DNA of 44,506 nucleotides from Methylocystis suflitae (GTDB taxonomy: Bacteria; Pseudomonadota; Alphaproteobacteria; Rhizobiales; Beijerinckiaceae), in assembly GCF_024448135.1 (NCBI RefSeq), contig NZ_JAMRYX010000053.1, positions 1 through 44,506 on the forward strand, in the 5' to 3' direction. Both the position numbers and the translations under genes were made by a program. Below, piece by piece: positions 25,000-33,204 of this stretch; position 1 is the first letter of the stretch, and each line of letters opens with the position of its first letter. Under the pieces are notes generated by a model that saw nothing but the letters and a program-made list of their open reading frames with translations, was not told where the DNA came from and searched no databases.

Positions 25000-26109
25000 A
25001 TGCAGGCGGCGAGGATCACCGTTGGTGCGGTGCTGTTTCCGGCGCTGGCGCTGGGGATGGCCGGCGTTTTTCTGTTCGGCGCGCGCTGGATCGCGCAAAT
25101 TCCCGCATCCATCGATTTCGTTCCGCCGGCCCTTGCAGCGGCATTGTTGATCGGGGCCGTCTTCGCTGCCTTGCAGCACGCCGAAATTCTCGGCGCCAAA
25201 ATGGGCGAACCCTATGGCACGCTCGTGCTCACGATCGCCGTGACAATTATCGAGGTCGCCATCATGGCCTCGATGGTCGAATATGGCGAAGAGGATCCGA
25301 CCGAAGCGCGCGAGGCGGTTTTCTCTGCGATCATCATCGTTTGCAATGGCCTTGTTGGTCTTTGCCTTCTGCTCGGCGGCTTCCGTCACCACGAGCAGGA
25401 AATCCAGCCGATGGCGACGAGCGCCTATTTGGCCATCCTGATCGCGCTTTCTGTTCTTACGCTCATTCTGCCCGATTACACGACGTCGAGCTACGGACCC
25501 ACCCTGTCTACAACTCAGCTCATTTTCGTCAGCATCCTTTCGGTGCTGCTTTACGGCGCGTTTCTCTTCATTCAGACGGTACGGCATCGATCCTACTTTA
25601 TCGACGTGCATGTCGCCGCCGTGGGCCACGGCGAAGCGAAGCCTTCGCGCGGGGCGGCGATATTCGCAGTCGTGGGACTGGGCGCCAGCCTGCTTGGCGT
25701 TTCGCTTCTCGCGGAGCGCGTCATTCCCGGTCTCGAAGAGGCGCTTCGCTGGGGAGGCGTCGACGACGTGAACCGGGTGACCGGCGCGGCTGTGGCGATG
25801 CTTGTCCTGCTCCCCGAATCGATGAACTCGATACGCGCGGCGACGCGCAATGCGCTGCAGACAAGTCTCAACGGCGCGCTCGGTTCTGTCGTCGCGACGA
25901 TCGGGCTTACTGTCCCCGCCGTGGCGCTGCTGAGCGTCGCGACGAACCGGGAGATCGTCTTCGGTCTCGAAAAGCGCGACACCGTCCTGCTGTTGCTGAC
26001 ATTGCTGCTCAGCGTTGTGAGCTTTGGCGCCGGCCGCACGAATCTCATGACCGGGCTGGTGCATCTCGTCGTTTTCGCGACATATATTTTTCTTTTGTTC
26101 GTGCCCTGA
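25000..26109 (+). CDS. chaA: ChaA-type Ca2+/H+ antiporter
   Basis: A 369-residue CAX/CaCA membrane protein with about eleven helices that exports Ca2+ (and in E. coli also Na+ or K+) for protons. The two alpha-repeat motifs are [35 protein letters not shown] (from about residue 79) and [34 protein letters not shown] (near 268-300), each with the acidic ion-binding residue. The acidic loop EYGEEDPTE is typical of ChaA. It is divergent from uvrC, and a glutathione S-transferase gene follows 20 bp later, so the two may form a transcript. This is the second CaCA-type exchanger in the window besides that at 16246. Confidence 0.9.
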   Translation: MQAARITVGAVLFPALALGMAGVFLFGARWIAQIPASIDFVPPALAAALLIGAVFAALQHAEILGAKMGEPYGTLVLTIAVTIIEVAIMASMVEYGEEDPTEAREAVFSAIIIVCNGLVGLCLLLGGFRHHEQEIQPMATSAYLAILIALSVLTLILPDYTTSSYGPTLSTTQLIFVSILSVLLYGAFLFIQTVRHRSYFIDVHVAAVGHGEAKPSRGAAIFAVVGLGASLLGVSLLAERVIPGLEEALRWGGVDDVNRVTGAAVAMLVLLPESMNSIRAATRNALQTSLNGALGSVVATIGLTVPAVALLSVATNREIVFGLEKRDTVLLLLTLLLSVVSFGAGRTNLMTGLVHLVVFATYIFLLFVP

Positions 26110-26129
26110 TCATCACGCGTGGAGCGCCA

Positions 26130-26774
26130 ATGAACGACGACAGTCTGATCTTGTATTACGCGCCGCGCACGCGCGCCTCGAGCGTGCTGACTCTGCTTGA
26201 GGAACTCGACGTTCCCTACGAGCTGCGCGTGTTGAATTTCCAGCTTGGCGAACAACGCAAGCCGGAATACCTCGCCGTCAATCCGCTCGGAAAGGTGCCG
26301 GCCATCGTTCACAAGGGCGCGCTCGTGACCGAGCTCGGCGCGATTTTCATCTATCTTGCCGACGCTTTTCCGCAGAAAGGCCTCGCGCCAGCTATTGGCG
26401 ACGCCTTGCGCGGGCCTTATCTGCGCTGGCTTGTGTTCTACGGGTCGGCGTTCGAGCCTGCGATCGTCGATCGTTCGATGAAGCGTGAACCGGCGCCTAC
26501 AAGCAGAAGTCCCTACGGAGATTTCGATAGCGTCATGGCGCTGATCAACGCGCAATTGGCGGCTGGCCCCTATCTCTTCGGCGAGCGCTTCACCGCCGCC
26601 GACATTCTTTGGGGCGCCGCGCTGCGGTGGACAGTCGGTTTTGGCCTTGTTCCCGAAAGCGCGCAAATCTCCGCATATGTCGAGCGCGTGACGTCGCGTC
26701 CATGCTTTGCGCGCGTCGCGCAGACCGACGACGAGCTGCTCAAGATTCATGAAGCGGCGGCCGCGAGCAGATGA
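26130..26774 (+). CDS. Glutathione S-transferase family protein
   Basis: A 214-residue cytosolic protein with an N-terminal thioredoxin-fold domain (LILYYAPRTRASSVLTLLEEL...NPLGKVPAIVHKGALVTELGAIFIYLADAFP, about residues 6-81) and an all-helical C-terminal domain (AAGPYLFGERFTAADILWGAAL near 142-163). The NPLGKVPAI segment with its cis-Pro and the TE-x-GAI segment bind glutathione. The usual Ser in the E-S pair is Leu here. The ATG at 26130 follows GGAG by 5-6 nt. It comes 20 bp after chaA and converges on ung. Substrate unknown. Confidence 0.88.
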   Translation: MNDDSLILYYAPRTRASSVLTLLEELDVPYELRVLNFQLGEQRKPEYLAVNPLGKVPAIVHKGALVTELGAIFIYLADAFPQKGLAPAIGDALRGPYLRWLVFYGSAFEPAIVDRSMKREPAPTSRSPYGDFDSVMALINAQLAAGPYLFGERFTAADILWGAALRWTVGFGLVPESAQISAYVERVTSRPCFARVAQTDDELLKIHEAAAASR

Positions 26775-26804
26775 GAGGTTCGCCGAACCGGCTCTTTTTG
26801 AACC

Positions 26805-27473
26805 TCACCAGTCGATCGGCGTTTCGCCGTGCGCGATCAGATAATCGTTCGACTTCGAGAAATGCTTGCAGCCGAAAAAGCCATTGTTGGCTGAAAGCGG
26901 CGAGGGATGCGCGCATTCAAGCACGAGATGCTTGCGCCGGTCGATCCCTGCGCCCTTGCGCCGGGCGTAAGCGCCCCACAGCATGAAGACGACGGCTTCG
27001 CGTTCGCGCGAGAGCGCGTGAATGGCGGCGTCGGTGAATTGCTCCCAGCCCTTGTTCTGGTGCGAGCCGGCGGCGTTCTCGCGCACGGTGAGCGTTGCGT
27101 TGAGCAGCAGCACGCCCTGTCGCGCCCAGCGCGAAAGATCGGGATCGCGCGAAACCGGACGGCCGAGATCGGCTTGGATTTCCTTGAAGATATTTTGCAG
27201 CGATGGCGGCGGCGGCGTAGTCGCGCCGACGGCGAAGCAAAGGCCGCAGGCCTGGCCGGCGCCGTGATAGGGGTCTTGTCCGAGAATGACGACTTTCACC
27301 TTATCGAACGGACATTCGTCGAAGGCGCGAAAAATCTGCGGCGCCGGCGGATAGATCCGGCGCGCGGCGTATTCGCCGCGGACAAATTCGCGCAGCTCGC
27401 GGAAATAGGGCTGTTCGAATTCCGCAGCGAGATGTTTGCGCCAGCTTTCTTCGAGACGGACGGGTTTGGTCAT
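26805..27473 (-). CDS. ung: Uracil-DNA glycosylase, family 1
   Basis: A 222-residue base-excision repair enzyme that removes uracil from DNA. Motif 1 is GQDPYHGAGQACGLCF with the catalytic Asp67; motif 2 is ECAHPSPLSANNGFFGCKHF with His189. LLLNATLTVRENAAGSHQNKGW lies at about 122-143. All active-site residues are present. The ATG at 27473 overlaps the stop of the HepT-like gene as ATGA, so translation of ung may be coupled to the toxin-antitoxin-type pair upstream, an uncommon arrangement. Confidence 0.97.
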   Translation of the reverse strand: MTKPVRLEESWRKHLAAEFEQPYFRELREFVRGEYAARRIYPPAPQIFRAFDECPFDKVKVVILGQDPYHGAGQACGLCFAVGATTPPPPSLQNIFKEIQADLGRPVSRDPDLSRWARQGVLLLNATLTVRENAAGSHQNKGWEQFTDAAIHALSREREAVVFMLWGAYARRKGAGIDRRKHLVLECAHPSPLSANNGFFGCKHFSKSNDYLIAHGETPIDW

Positions 27474-27829
27474 ATTGAAGGGCCGGTCGTATCGAATTTA
27501 TTCCGAATGTGCGTAATCGCCTCTTTGAGTTTCGGCAATTCATCGACCACAACATTCCATATGATTTGATCGGATAGTCCTTGATATTCGTGACGCAATA
27601 CATTGCCGATAGCGCGAACGCTCCGCCATGGGATGTTTGGCTGCGTCGCCTTCACTTCGTCTGGAATTGCGCGGCTTGCTTCAGAAATGATCTCGATTGC
27701 GCGTTGGATGGCATGGCGCAGAAGCCATTGCCGCTGATAGTCGGCCAGGCTCTTTCCGCGCGTGGCGTCCTCAATGCCGGCTATGGCGTCCAAAATATCG
27801 TCGACGGCGTGGAGGAATTCGCGAGCCAT
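27470..27829 (-). CDS. HepT-like (DUF86) protein, putative toxin of a MntA/HepT module
   Basis: A 119-residue all-helical protein of the HepT/DUF86 family. The signature is WRSVRAIGNVLRHEYQGLSDQIIW (about residues 68-91), matching the HepT RNase motif RX4-6H with a following Tyr (H80, Y82). In canonical members the motif reads like RNxLxHxY; here the residue corresponding to the first Arg is Gly75, with Arg72 three positions earlier and Arg79 next to the His. This IGNxLRHEY variant is, as far as I recall, a recurrent subfamily. It starts at 27829, overlapping the stop of the nucleotidyltransferase gene (TAATG), and ends overlapping ung. Confidence 0.85.
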   Translation of the reverse strand: MAREFLHAVDDILDAIAGIEDATRGKSLADYQRQWLLRHAIQRAIEIISEASRAIPDEVKATQPNIPWRSVRAIGNVLRHEYQGLSDQIIWNVVVDELPKLKEAITHIRNKFDTTGPSI

Positions 27830-28125
27830 TAAAAAACGCGGACCGCCGACTTCTCGATCGCCTGGCGCAGGCGAGGATGCAGGCCGTCCCGAGTGGTCAA
27901 ATCCACCGCAGTCTTCAACTCATCCTCGAGAAAAAGTTTAATGCCGACAAGGTCAAATGCGTTGAATCGGCTGGCCGGATCATAGTCGATGAAAAGATCG
28001 AGATCGCTGTCCGCCGCCGCTTCATCGCGTGCGGCGGAGCCAAAGAGGAATAAGGACGTCGCGCCGCGAGCCTTGATGGCTGGCGCGCATTCCTGCAGTC
28101 GCGTGATGGCTTCGACGCGTTTCAT
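27829..28125 (-). CDS. MntA-like minimal nucleotidyltransferase (antitoxin partner)
   Basis: A 98-residue minimal nucleotidyltransferase. The catalytic signature GSX10DXD is complete: G29-S30 in LFLFGSAARDEA and D41/D43 in DSDLDLFIDYD. In studied modules MntA adenylylates a Tyr of HepT and so neutralises its RNase activity; by homology this is the antitoxin. It overlaps the HepT-like gene by one base and lies 32 bp after tolB on the same strand, so it may be transcribed with the tol genes. The pair sits where pal is usually found. Confidence 0.85.
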   Translation of the reverse strand: MKRVEAITRLQECAPAIKARGATSLFLFGSAARDEAAADSDLDLFIDYDPASRFNAFDLVGIKLFLEDELKTAVDLTTRDGLHPRLRQAIEKSAVRVF

Positions 28126-28157
28126 AAAGGCAGTCTAATCGAAAAGCGCGCCTTTGC

Positions 28158-29477
28158 TCAATCCTGCAGCGGGCCCCAGGCGGGATCGCTCGCATAGCCT
28201 GGCGTCGGCACCTGAGTCTCCGAACGGCCGAAGACGTCGACCATGTGGATTTTCGGTCCGCCGCCGCCGGAAGAGTCGCGAAAGAACATCAGGAAGAGAC
28301 CGTTGGGCGCCCAGGTCGGCCCTTCATTGTGAAAGCCCTCGGTAAGAATGCGCTCGCCGGAGCCATCGATCTTCATGACGCCGATCGCGAAATTGCCGCC
28401 GTTCTGCTTGGTGAAGGCGATGTAATCGCCCTTTGGCGACCAGACGGGAGTCGAATAGCGGCCGCCGCCGAATGAGATGCGCTTTGCCTCGCCGCCATGC
28501 GCGCCCATGACATATATCTGCTGCGACCCGCCGCGGTCGCTCTCGAAGACGATGCGCGCGCCGTCGGGCGAATAGGAGGGCGCGGTGTCGATCGCGGAGG
28601 TGTCGGTCAGACGCGTCGTCGTGCGCGAACGCAGATCCATCGTGTAAAGATTGGTCGTCGAGCCCTGCGCCAGCGACATGATGATCTTCTGTCCGTCGGG
28701 CGAGAACCGCGGCGAGAAGGTCATGCCCGGAAAATTGCCGACCACTTCGCGCTGGCTGTTCTCGATATTCATCAACAGGACTTTGGGGTCGCCGTCGGCG
28801 CCAAACGACATGTAGGTGACGTCGAGCGAGTTAGGCGAAAATCGCGGCGTGACGACGAGTTCGTCGCCGCGCGTCAAATAGCGCACATTCGCGCCGTCCT
28901 GATCCATCATGGCGAGGCGCTTGCGGCGCCTGTCCTTGGAGCCGGTTTCGTCGACGAAGACGATGCGCGTGTCGAAAAAGCCCTTCTCGCCAGTGATGCG
29001 GGAAAAAACGGCGTCTGAGAGAAGATGCGCGACGCGCCGCATATTGGCGGCGTCGGTGACATATTGCTGGCCCGCGACTTGTTCGCCCGTCGTCACGTCG
29101 AAGAGTCGGAACTCCGTTTTCAGTCTGCCGTCGCCGGCGCGTTGCGAGCGACCGGTGAGGACAAATTGCGCGTTCACGGCCTTGAAAGCCGCTAGATGGG
29201 GCGCGGCGTCCGGCGGGGCGGCGTTTGCCGGCAATGCGCCGGGGTCGATCGGATTCAAGAACACCGAGCGTTTGAAGTTGTTGAGCGTCACCGAGGTCAC
29301 GGTGCGCGCGGCGTCGTCGCCGACAAAAGGCGCGACGGCGATATTGACCGGCTGAAAGCCGCCGCCCTTGAGATCGATGATGCGTCCGGCGCGCGCCAGA
29401 GAAGCGGGAAGGAAAGGGGCGAGCGCGGCGCCGGCGATGAGGCCGGCGGCGGCGCGGCGGGTGATGCAGCGTGTCAT
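28158..29477 (-). CDS. tolB: TolB, periplasmic Tol-Pal system protein
   Basis: A 439-residue periplasmic protein. The signal region [22 protein letters not shown] contains a twin-Arg pair (TRR), so Tat export is possible. An N-terminal alpha/beta domain follows (INIAVAPF-like segment, about 45-160), then a six-bladed beta propeller made of repeats such as [56 protein letters not shown] and [13 protein letters not shown]. TolB links the inner-membrane TolQRA motor to Pal and peptidoglycan during constriction. It is separated from tolA by a 282-bp gap filled by a palindromic repeat, and no pal gene follows within the window. Confidence 0.95.
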   Translation of the reverse strand: MTRCITRRAAAGLIAGAALAPFLPASLARAGRIIDLKGGGFQPVNIAVAPFVGDDAARTVTSVTLNNFKRSVFLNPIDPGALPANAAPPDAAPHLAAFKAVNAQFVLTGRSQRAGDGRLKTEFRLFDVTTGEQVAGQQYVTDAANMRRVAHLLSDAVFSRITGEKGFFDTRIVFVDETGSKDRRRKRLAMMDQDGANVRYLTRGDELVVTPRFSPNSLDVTYMSFGADGDPKVLLMNIENSQREVVGNFPGMTFSPRFSPDGQKIIMSLAQGSTTNLYTMDLRSRTTTRLTDTSAIDTAPSYSPDGARIVFESDRGGSQQIYVMGAHGGEAKRISFGGGRYSTPVWSPKGDYIAFTKQNGGNFAIGVMKIDGSGERILTEGFHNEGPTWAPNGLFLMFFRDSSGGGGPKIHMVDVFGRSETQVPTPGYASDPAWGPLQD

Positions 29478-29556
29478 GGGCGATATCTTTCAAGCATCGG
29501 CGTGAAGAAAGCGTAGCGCTTCGCCGCGATGGATAATGTCGGAGGGAGCGTCATCG

Positions 29557-29729
29557 ACCCCCTCCCCAACCCTTCCCCGCTGCGCAAACCGGGTGTTCCC
29601 GGTTTGCATATCTATTCCGAAGGCGGCAACAGCCGACTTCGGACGGGAGAGGGAGCAGATTTTGCGCTTCATCCGCATCGCGCGAGCGTCCCCTCTCCCG
29701 CGAAGCGGGGGGAGGGACAGGGTGGGGGC
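29557..29729. repeat. Inverted GC-rich repeat between tolA and tolB
   Basis: The left part CCCCCTCCCCAACCCTTCC (from 29558) and the right part near GGGGGGAGGGACAGGGTGGG (29707-29726) are imperfect inverted copies around a spacer with its own small hairpins (AACCGGGTGTTCCCGGTT at 29587-29604). It is the same family as the repeats at 37529-37655 and 42542-42683. The whole 282-bp gap shows no coding sequence. Confidence 0.8.
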
Positions 29730-29759
29730 AAATCCGTTCGCCTTGAACGCCGCCGCTCA

Positions 29760-30914
29760 CTAATTCGCGTCCTGGAAGCGGATCGTGACCTCGTGTAGCG
29801 CCTCTTCGTAATAGGGCAGGAACTCGGGCGGAATGCGCATCGGGCTGCAGCGGCGCACCGCCTGCATCGCTTGCTCGCCGCGGGCGTGTTCGGTCGGACT
29901 CGCCGAGGCGTTCAGCAGTTTTGGACGCCCTTCAAGTTCGCCCTCGCGCGAAAGATGGAACTCGACGATCGGCGTATAGGTTTGCCCGCCGAGCGACAAG
30001 CCGGACGCCCAGCAGGGATAATAGTGGTCGTGAATGTAGGCGGCGATGCGCGCCTCCATCGAAGCCGACATCGTTGCAGCTGCTCCCGTTGGCGCGCCGA
30101 GCGCCGCCGCCTGCGTCGCTCGGCCGGTCGCGGCCTTGCGTTGCGGCGCTTCGCGGCTCAGCAATTTCGAGATGCTCGCGGCGTCGAATTTCGACTTCGG
30201 CGCATTCTCCTCGCCCGACTTCGGCTTCGACTCCTTGACGGCTTTTTCGGCGAGTTCGCCGATCGATGTCTCGGGCTCAGGCTTGTCTTGCGGCTTCTTG
30301 CTCTCGAGGAGCTTCGCCACCTCGTCGATCTTAAGCCGCTCTTTCGGTTTCTCCGTCGCAGCCGCGTCCTTCGCTGTGGTATCCGGCTTCGTGCGGGCGG
30401 GCGGCTTTGGCTTCACGACTTCCGCTTCGTCCGGCTCCTTTTTCTCGGGCTCTTTCTTCTCCGGTTCCGGGGCGGCGGCTTTAGGCTTTGCCGCCGGTTT
30501 CGGTTCGGGTTGCTTTTCCACAGGCTTTGGCGGCGGCTCCGGCTTTGGCGGCAGCGCGGCGACTCGCTTGGGCGGCGTCGGCGGCGCATCGTCGGCGGTC
30601 GGCTGCGGCAGCGGACGCGCTACGGGGGGCGGCGTCGCAATGTCCTTCTTGGCCTGCGCGAGCGGCGGCTCGGGCTTCGTCTCAACTTCGGGCGCGACCT
30701 TGTCGACGCGCGGCGCGGGCTTGATCTCGCGCGCGGTTTTTTCGCCCTTCATGATCTGCGTGAGTTCGCTGGCGGTGACGAGGTCGACCGGAACCATCTC
30801 CACCGCATCTTCGAATTTGCGCGCGTCGGAAAACAGGACGAACGCGGCCAGAAGCAATCCTGCGTGGATTGCCGAGGAGAGAGGAAAACCAGGTTCGGAG
30901 CGCGAAATTTTCAC
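29760..30914 (-). CDS. tolA: TolA, envelope-spanning Tol-Pal protein
   Basis: A 384-residue protein with the TolA layout. A single N-terminal membrane helix (FPLSSAIHAGLLLAAFVLFSD, about residues 10-30) meets TolQ/TolR. A long Pro/Lys/Glu/Ala-rich periplasmic arm follows (about 60-265). The C-terminal domain (AYIHDHYYPCWASGL...PIVEFHLSREGELEGRPKLL...AMQAVRRCSPMRIPPEF, about 290-384) contacts TolB/Pal and has a Cys pair. The start is a GTG at 30914, 11 bp after the tolR stop. TolA is energised by the proton-driven TolQR motor. Confidence 0.93.
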   Translation of the reverse strand: MKISRSEPGFPLSSAIHAGLLLAAFVLFSDARKFEDAVEMVPVDLVTASELTQIMKGEKTAREIKPAPRVDKVAPEVETKPEPPLAQAKKDIATPPPVARPLPQPTADDAPPTPPKRVAALPPKPEPPPKPVEKQPEPKPAAKPKAAAPEPEKKEPEKKEPDEAEVVKPKPPARTKPDTTAKDAAATEKPKERLKIDEVAKLLESKKPQDKPEPETSIGELAEKAVKESKPKSGEENAPKSKFDAASISKLLSREAPQRKAATGRATQAAALGAPTGAAATMSASMEARIAAYIHDHYYPCWASGLSLGGQTYTPIVEFHLSREGELEGRPKLLNASASPTEHARGEQAMQAVRRCSPMRIPPEFLPYYEEALHEVTIRFQDAN

Positions 30915-30925
30915 TTCCGCTCAGC

Positions 30926-31375
30926 TCACTTCTTCTCCTGCTCCGTCACCAGCGCGACCTTCTTGTAGCCGGCGCTTATGACAAGCGACATCACTTCGGC
31001 GACGCGGCCGTAGTTGACCGCCTTGGAGCCGCGCACATAGATGCGTTCGTCGAATCCCTGCTTCACGGCATCCTTCAGCCTGTCGAGCAGCTGCGTCGTC
31101 TCGACCGGCTGATCCATCAGGAACACTTGTCCCTTCTCGTCGATGGCGATCGAGACCGGCTTTTGATCGATGTTGAGCGCGCCGGCCTTGGTCTGCGGAA
31201 GATCGACGGCGACGCCGGTTGCGAGCAGCGGCGCCGCCACCATGAAGATGATGAGCAGCACCAACATGACGTCGATGAACGGCGTCATGTTGATTTCGGC
31301 CATGGCGCCGTAGCGGGGCACGCCGCGCCGCCGCCTGCCGCCCTTGCGTCCCGGGGTCGAGAGGGAAGCGCCCAT
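30926..31375 (-). CDS. tolR: TolR, Tol-Pal motor subunit (ExbD family)
   Basis: A 149-residue protein. The basic N-terminus (GRKGGRRRRG) is followed by MAEINMTPFIDVMLVLLIIFMVAAPLL (about residues 28-54), whose Asp (in TPFIDVML) is the family's proton-pathway residue, and a periplasmic domain ending VISAGYKKVALVTEQEKK. With TolQ it forms the stator-like proton channel. The gene lies 2 bp after the tolQ stop and 11 bp before tolA, so all are one operon. Confidence 0.95.
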   Translation of the reverse strand: MGASLSTPGRKGGRRRRGVPRYGAMAEINMTPFIDVMLVLLIIFMVAAPLLATGVAVDLPQTKAGALNIDQKPVSIAIDEKGQVFLMDQPVETTQLLDRLKDAVKQGFDERIYVRGSKAVNYGRVAEVMSLVISAGYKKVALVTEQEKK

Positions 31376-31377
31376 GC

Positions 31378-32121
31378 CTACGCCGCGCGATCACGGTTCG
31401 ATGAGGCCGCGTGCTGGTCGATCTGCCGCGACAGGATGGCGGAAAATTCGTCGGCGAAGCTTTCCATCCGCGCCTGCGCCTTGGCGACGTCGCCCTGCAT
31501 CTTGTTGTAGGCGATCAGCGCCGGAATGGCGGCGAAAAGACCGATCGCGGTGGCGAGCAGCGCTTCGGCGATGCCGGGCGCGACCACGGCGAGCGAGGTG
31601 TTCTTCGAGGCCGCGATCGAGCGGAACGACGTCATGATGCCCCACACGGTGCCGAACAGACCGACAAAGGGGCCGGCGGACGCGACGGTCGCGAGCACGA
31701 GCAGATTGGATTCAAGCTTCTCGACCTCGCGGGCGATCGAGACGTCGAGCACCTTCTCGATACGCGCCTGCAGTCCCATGAAGGAGGCGCTGGCGCCCCC
31801 CTGGAAGGAGCGCTTCCACTCCCGCATCGCCGCAACGAAAAGCGTCGCCATGCCGGTCTGCGGCCGCTCGGAGAGCTTGCCGTACAGCTCCTCGAGCGAA
31901 TTGCCCGACCAGAAGCTTTCTTCGAAGCGGTCCATTGAGCGGCGCAGGCGCGCGAAAAGCAGCGTCTTGTCGATGATGATCGCCCAGCACCACACCGAGG
32001 CGGCGAGCAGTCCGACCATGACGATCTTGACGACGATATGTGCGCCCCAGAACATGCTCCAAATCGTGATGTCGGCGGCGGGAGCGGCGAGAGGGCTCGC
32101 GGCGATCTCGGCTGGATTCAT
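31378..32121 (-). CDS. tolQ: TolQ, Tol-Pal motor subunit (ExbB/MotA family)
   Basis: A 247-residue inner-membrane protein with three helices: about residues 24-47 (AHIVVKIVMVGLLAASVWCWAI), 145-165 (VLATVASAGPFVGLFGTVWGI) and 180-205 (VAPGIAEALLATAIGLFAAIPALI). The latter two hold the conserved proton-channel polar residues and the GLFGTVWGIM motif. The ATG at 32121 has an AAGGA site 6-7 nt upstream and is preferred over an upstream frame start at 32232. The ybgC gene usually found ahead of tolQ is not present here. Confidence 0.95.
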   Translation of the reverse strand: MNPAEIAASPLAAPAADITIWSMFWGAHIVVKIVMVGLLAASVWCWAIIIDKTLLFARLRRSMDRFEESFWSGNSLEELYGKLSERPQTGMATLFVAAMREWKRSFQGGASASFMGLQARIEKVLDVSIAREVEKLESNLLVLATVASAGPFVGLFGTVWGIMTSFRSIAASKNTSLAVVAPGIAEALLATAIGLFAAIPALIAYNKMQGDVAKAQARMESFADEFSAILSRQIDQHAASSNRDRAA

Positions 32122-32467
32122 GATTTGTCCTTGAGTCGGCAGGCGTTCTGCGGCGGCTTTGGCTGCGACGCCCGGTCTATCGCCTGCAATTTCGCCATTT
32201 GTGGGGCTGCGGTGCGGCGCACAACAAATCATAGGGCTGGAGCATTAACAAGCCGTAAGGGCTTAAGCGAAGTTTGGAGGGCGCTGCGCTGTCCTGCGGG
32301 CCTGCTTCGCGCTTGCGATGGGCTGGGCGAGTGAACTCCAAGCGCGGTCTATGAGATTTCGTCAGCCGACGATCAACTATTGGGCGGAAAATCCCGCACT
32401 GTTTAAAGCGCTATACGCAAGAGAGCCCGACGCCTCCGCCCTCGAGCGAAGGCGCCAGGCGTGATCG
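32122..32467. other. Intergenic stretch upstream of tolQ; no gene seen
   Basis: 346 bp between the tolQ start and the stop of the cysteine-containing protein gene. No reading frame here resembles a known protein on either strand. The tolQ promoter must lie in this stretch, but I cannot point to convincing -35/-10 boxes. The end adjacent to 32468 holds a hairpin listed separately. Confidence 0.6.
32431..32461 (-). terminator. Hairpin just beyond the gene at 32468 (possible terminator)
   Basis: CGCCT-C-CGCC (32431-32440) pairs with GGCG-CC-AGGCG (32451-32461) around a 10-nt loop. It starts 6 nt after the stop codon of the minus-strand gene. No T run follows, so it is a terminator-like or transcript-protecting hairpin rather than a textbook intrinsic terminator. 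Confidence 0.4.
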
Positions 32468-32818
32468 TTAGGGGCAAGTTCCCCAAATAACGCCCGACCA
32501 GATGGGGTTGGGGTTATTGTCGATATACACCGATACTTTCACGCCATGCGGGATAAAGCTCCCGCAGGTCTCGCCGCAGACCTTGATGCTGGCGCTGATC
32601 GGAATACTCAGCGGGATCGTAATGCACTTGGTGCCAATCACGGGAATATCGACGCAAAGCTGACGCGTCTGCTGATTGTAACTTCCCTTCACGCAGAACT
32701 TTATGGCCAGCGCCAGAACATTGGGCAGAAGCGCCTGAAACTCCGAGGAGCCGCCCTGCGCGGCGAAGCCTGAGACCGTGAAATCAGGAACTTGATTGGA
32801 TGACGGATCATTCGCCAT
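32468..32818 (-). CDS. Six-cysteine protein of unknown family in a low-GC island
   Basis: A 116-residue protein I do not recognise. It starts MANDPSSNQVPDFTVSGFAAQ. Residues from about 42 onward alternate beta-like hydrophobic strands with cysteines (KFCVKGSY, RQLCVDIPVIGTKCITIPLSIPIS, IKVCGETCGSF, VSVYIDNNPNPIWSGVIWGTCP). Six Cys suggest disulfides or metal binding, yet no signal peptide follows the chosen start. The ATG at 32818 has a near-perfect AAGGAGG site 8 nt upstream. The frame is open a further 48 codons to 32962 and there encodes a hydrophobic stretch (FTFSFILECVSLACVLVGVTL) that could act as a signal or anchor, but it lies in AT-rich, promoter-like DNA. Codon use is visibly less GC-rich than that of neighbours, hinting at horizontal origin. 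Confidence 0.7.
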   Translation of the reverse strand: MANDPSSNQVPDFTVSGFAAQGGSSEFQALLPNVLALAIKFCVKGSYNQQTRQLCVDIPVIGTKCITIPLSIPISASIKVCGETCGSFIPHGVKVSVYIDNNPNPIWSGVIWGTCP

Positions 32819-32907
32819 AGTAGAAGCCTCCTTGCAATTACAGTTTGACATCAGTGTTACTCCAACGAGAACACATGCGAGGCTAACGCATTCTAAAATG
32901 AAAGAGA

Positions 32908-32982
32908 ATGTAAACATTTTAACAGTATAATGAAATTTATATTGGTAATGTAAACATAGCAATTTGTATCTACTGTAAACAT
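32908..32982. promoter_or_regulatory. Three copies of (A)TGTAAACAT, candidate operator/promoter of the six-cysteine gene
   Basis: ATGTAAACAT occurs at 32908-32917 and 32948-32957, and CTGTAAACAT at 32973-32982, all in the same orientation. The core is near-palindromic (ATGT-AA-ACAT). The copies are 40 and 25 bp apart and lie 90-165 bp upstream of the gene start. On the minus strand TTTACA inside each copy resembles a -35 box, and TATACT and TAGAAT resemble -10 boxes. The repetition is directly visible; the regulatory role is inference. Confidence 0.5.
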
Positions 32983-33204
32983 TATTGGCAAAAAGCCATT
33001 TTAATCCCGATATAGCTCACGAATTGGGGGCATCCGAACCATCTGTTTGATCAAGCGTGCGTTGTAGAGAAGCTTTTTGCGAAGGAGGTCGAGCCGCATG
33101 CCTCAGCAATAAAGACGGAAATTGCCTTGGAGCGTTGCAGGCATGGCGATTACCCGAGCCCCGACCGCCCTGCGCGCGAATTCGTTTGATGGGGAGGAGC
33201 GTTC

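Noticed and set aside
23732..25150. 472-codon plus-strand open frame across uvrC
   Set aside because: Opposite strand of an intact uvrC; composition typical of a GC-rich shadow frame.
25000..26109. chaA and the CaCA gene at 16246 as one calcium system
   Set aside because: They belong to different branches of the superfamily and lie in unrelated transcripts 8 kb apart; no shared regulatory sequence was seen.
32819..32962. N-terminal extension of the six-cysteine protein starting at 32962
   Set aside because: Hydrophobic and tempting as a signal sequence, but it lies in AT-rich promoter-like DNA with the motif copies, and the AAGGAGG site clearly points to the ATG at 32818. Not fully excluded.
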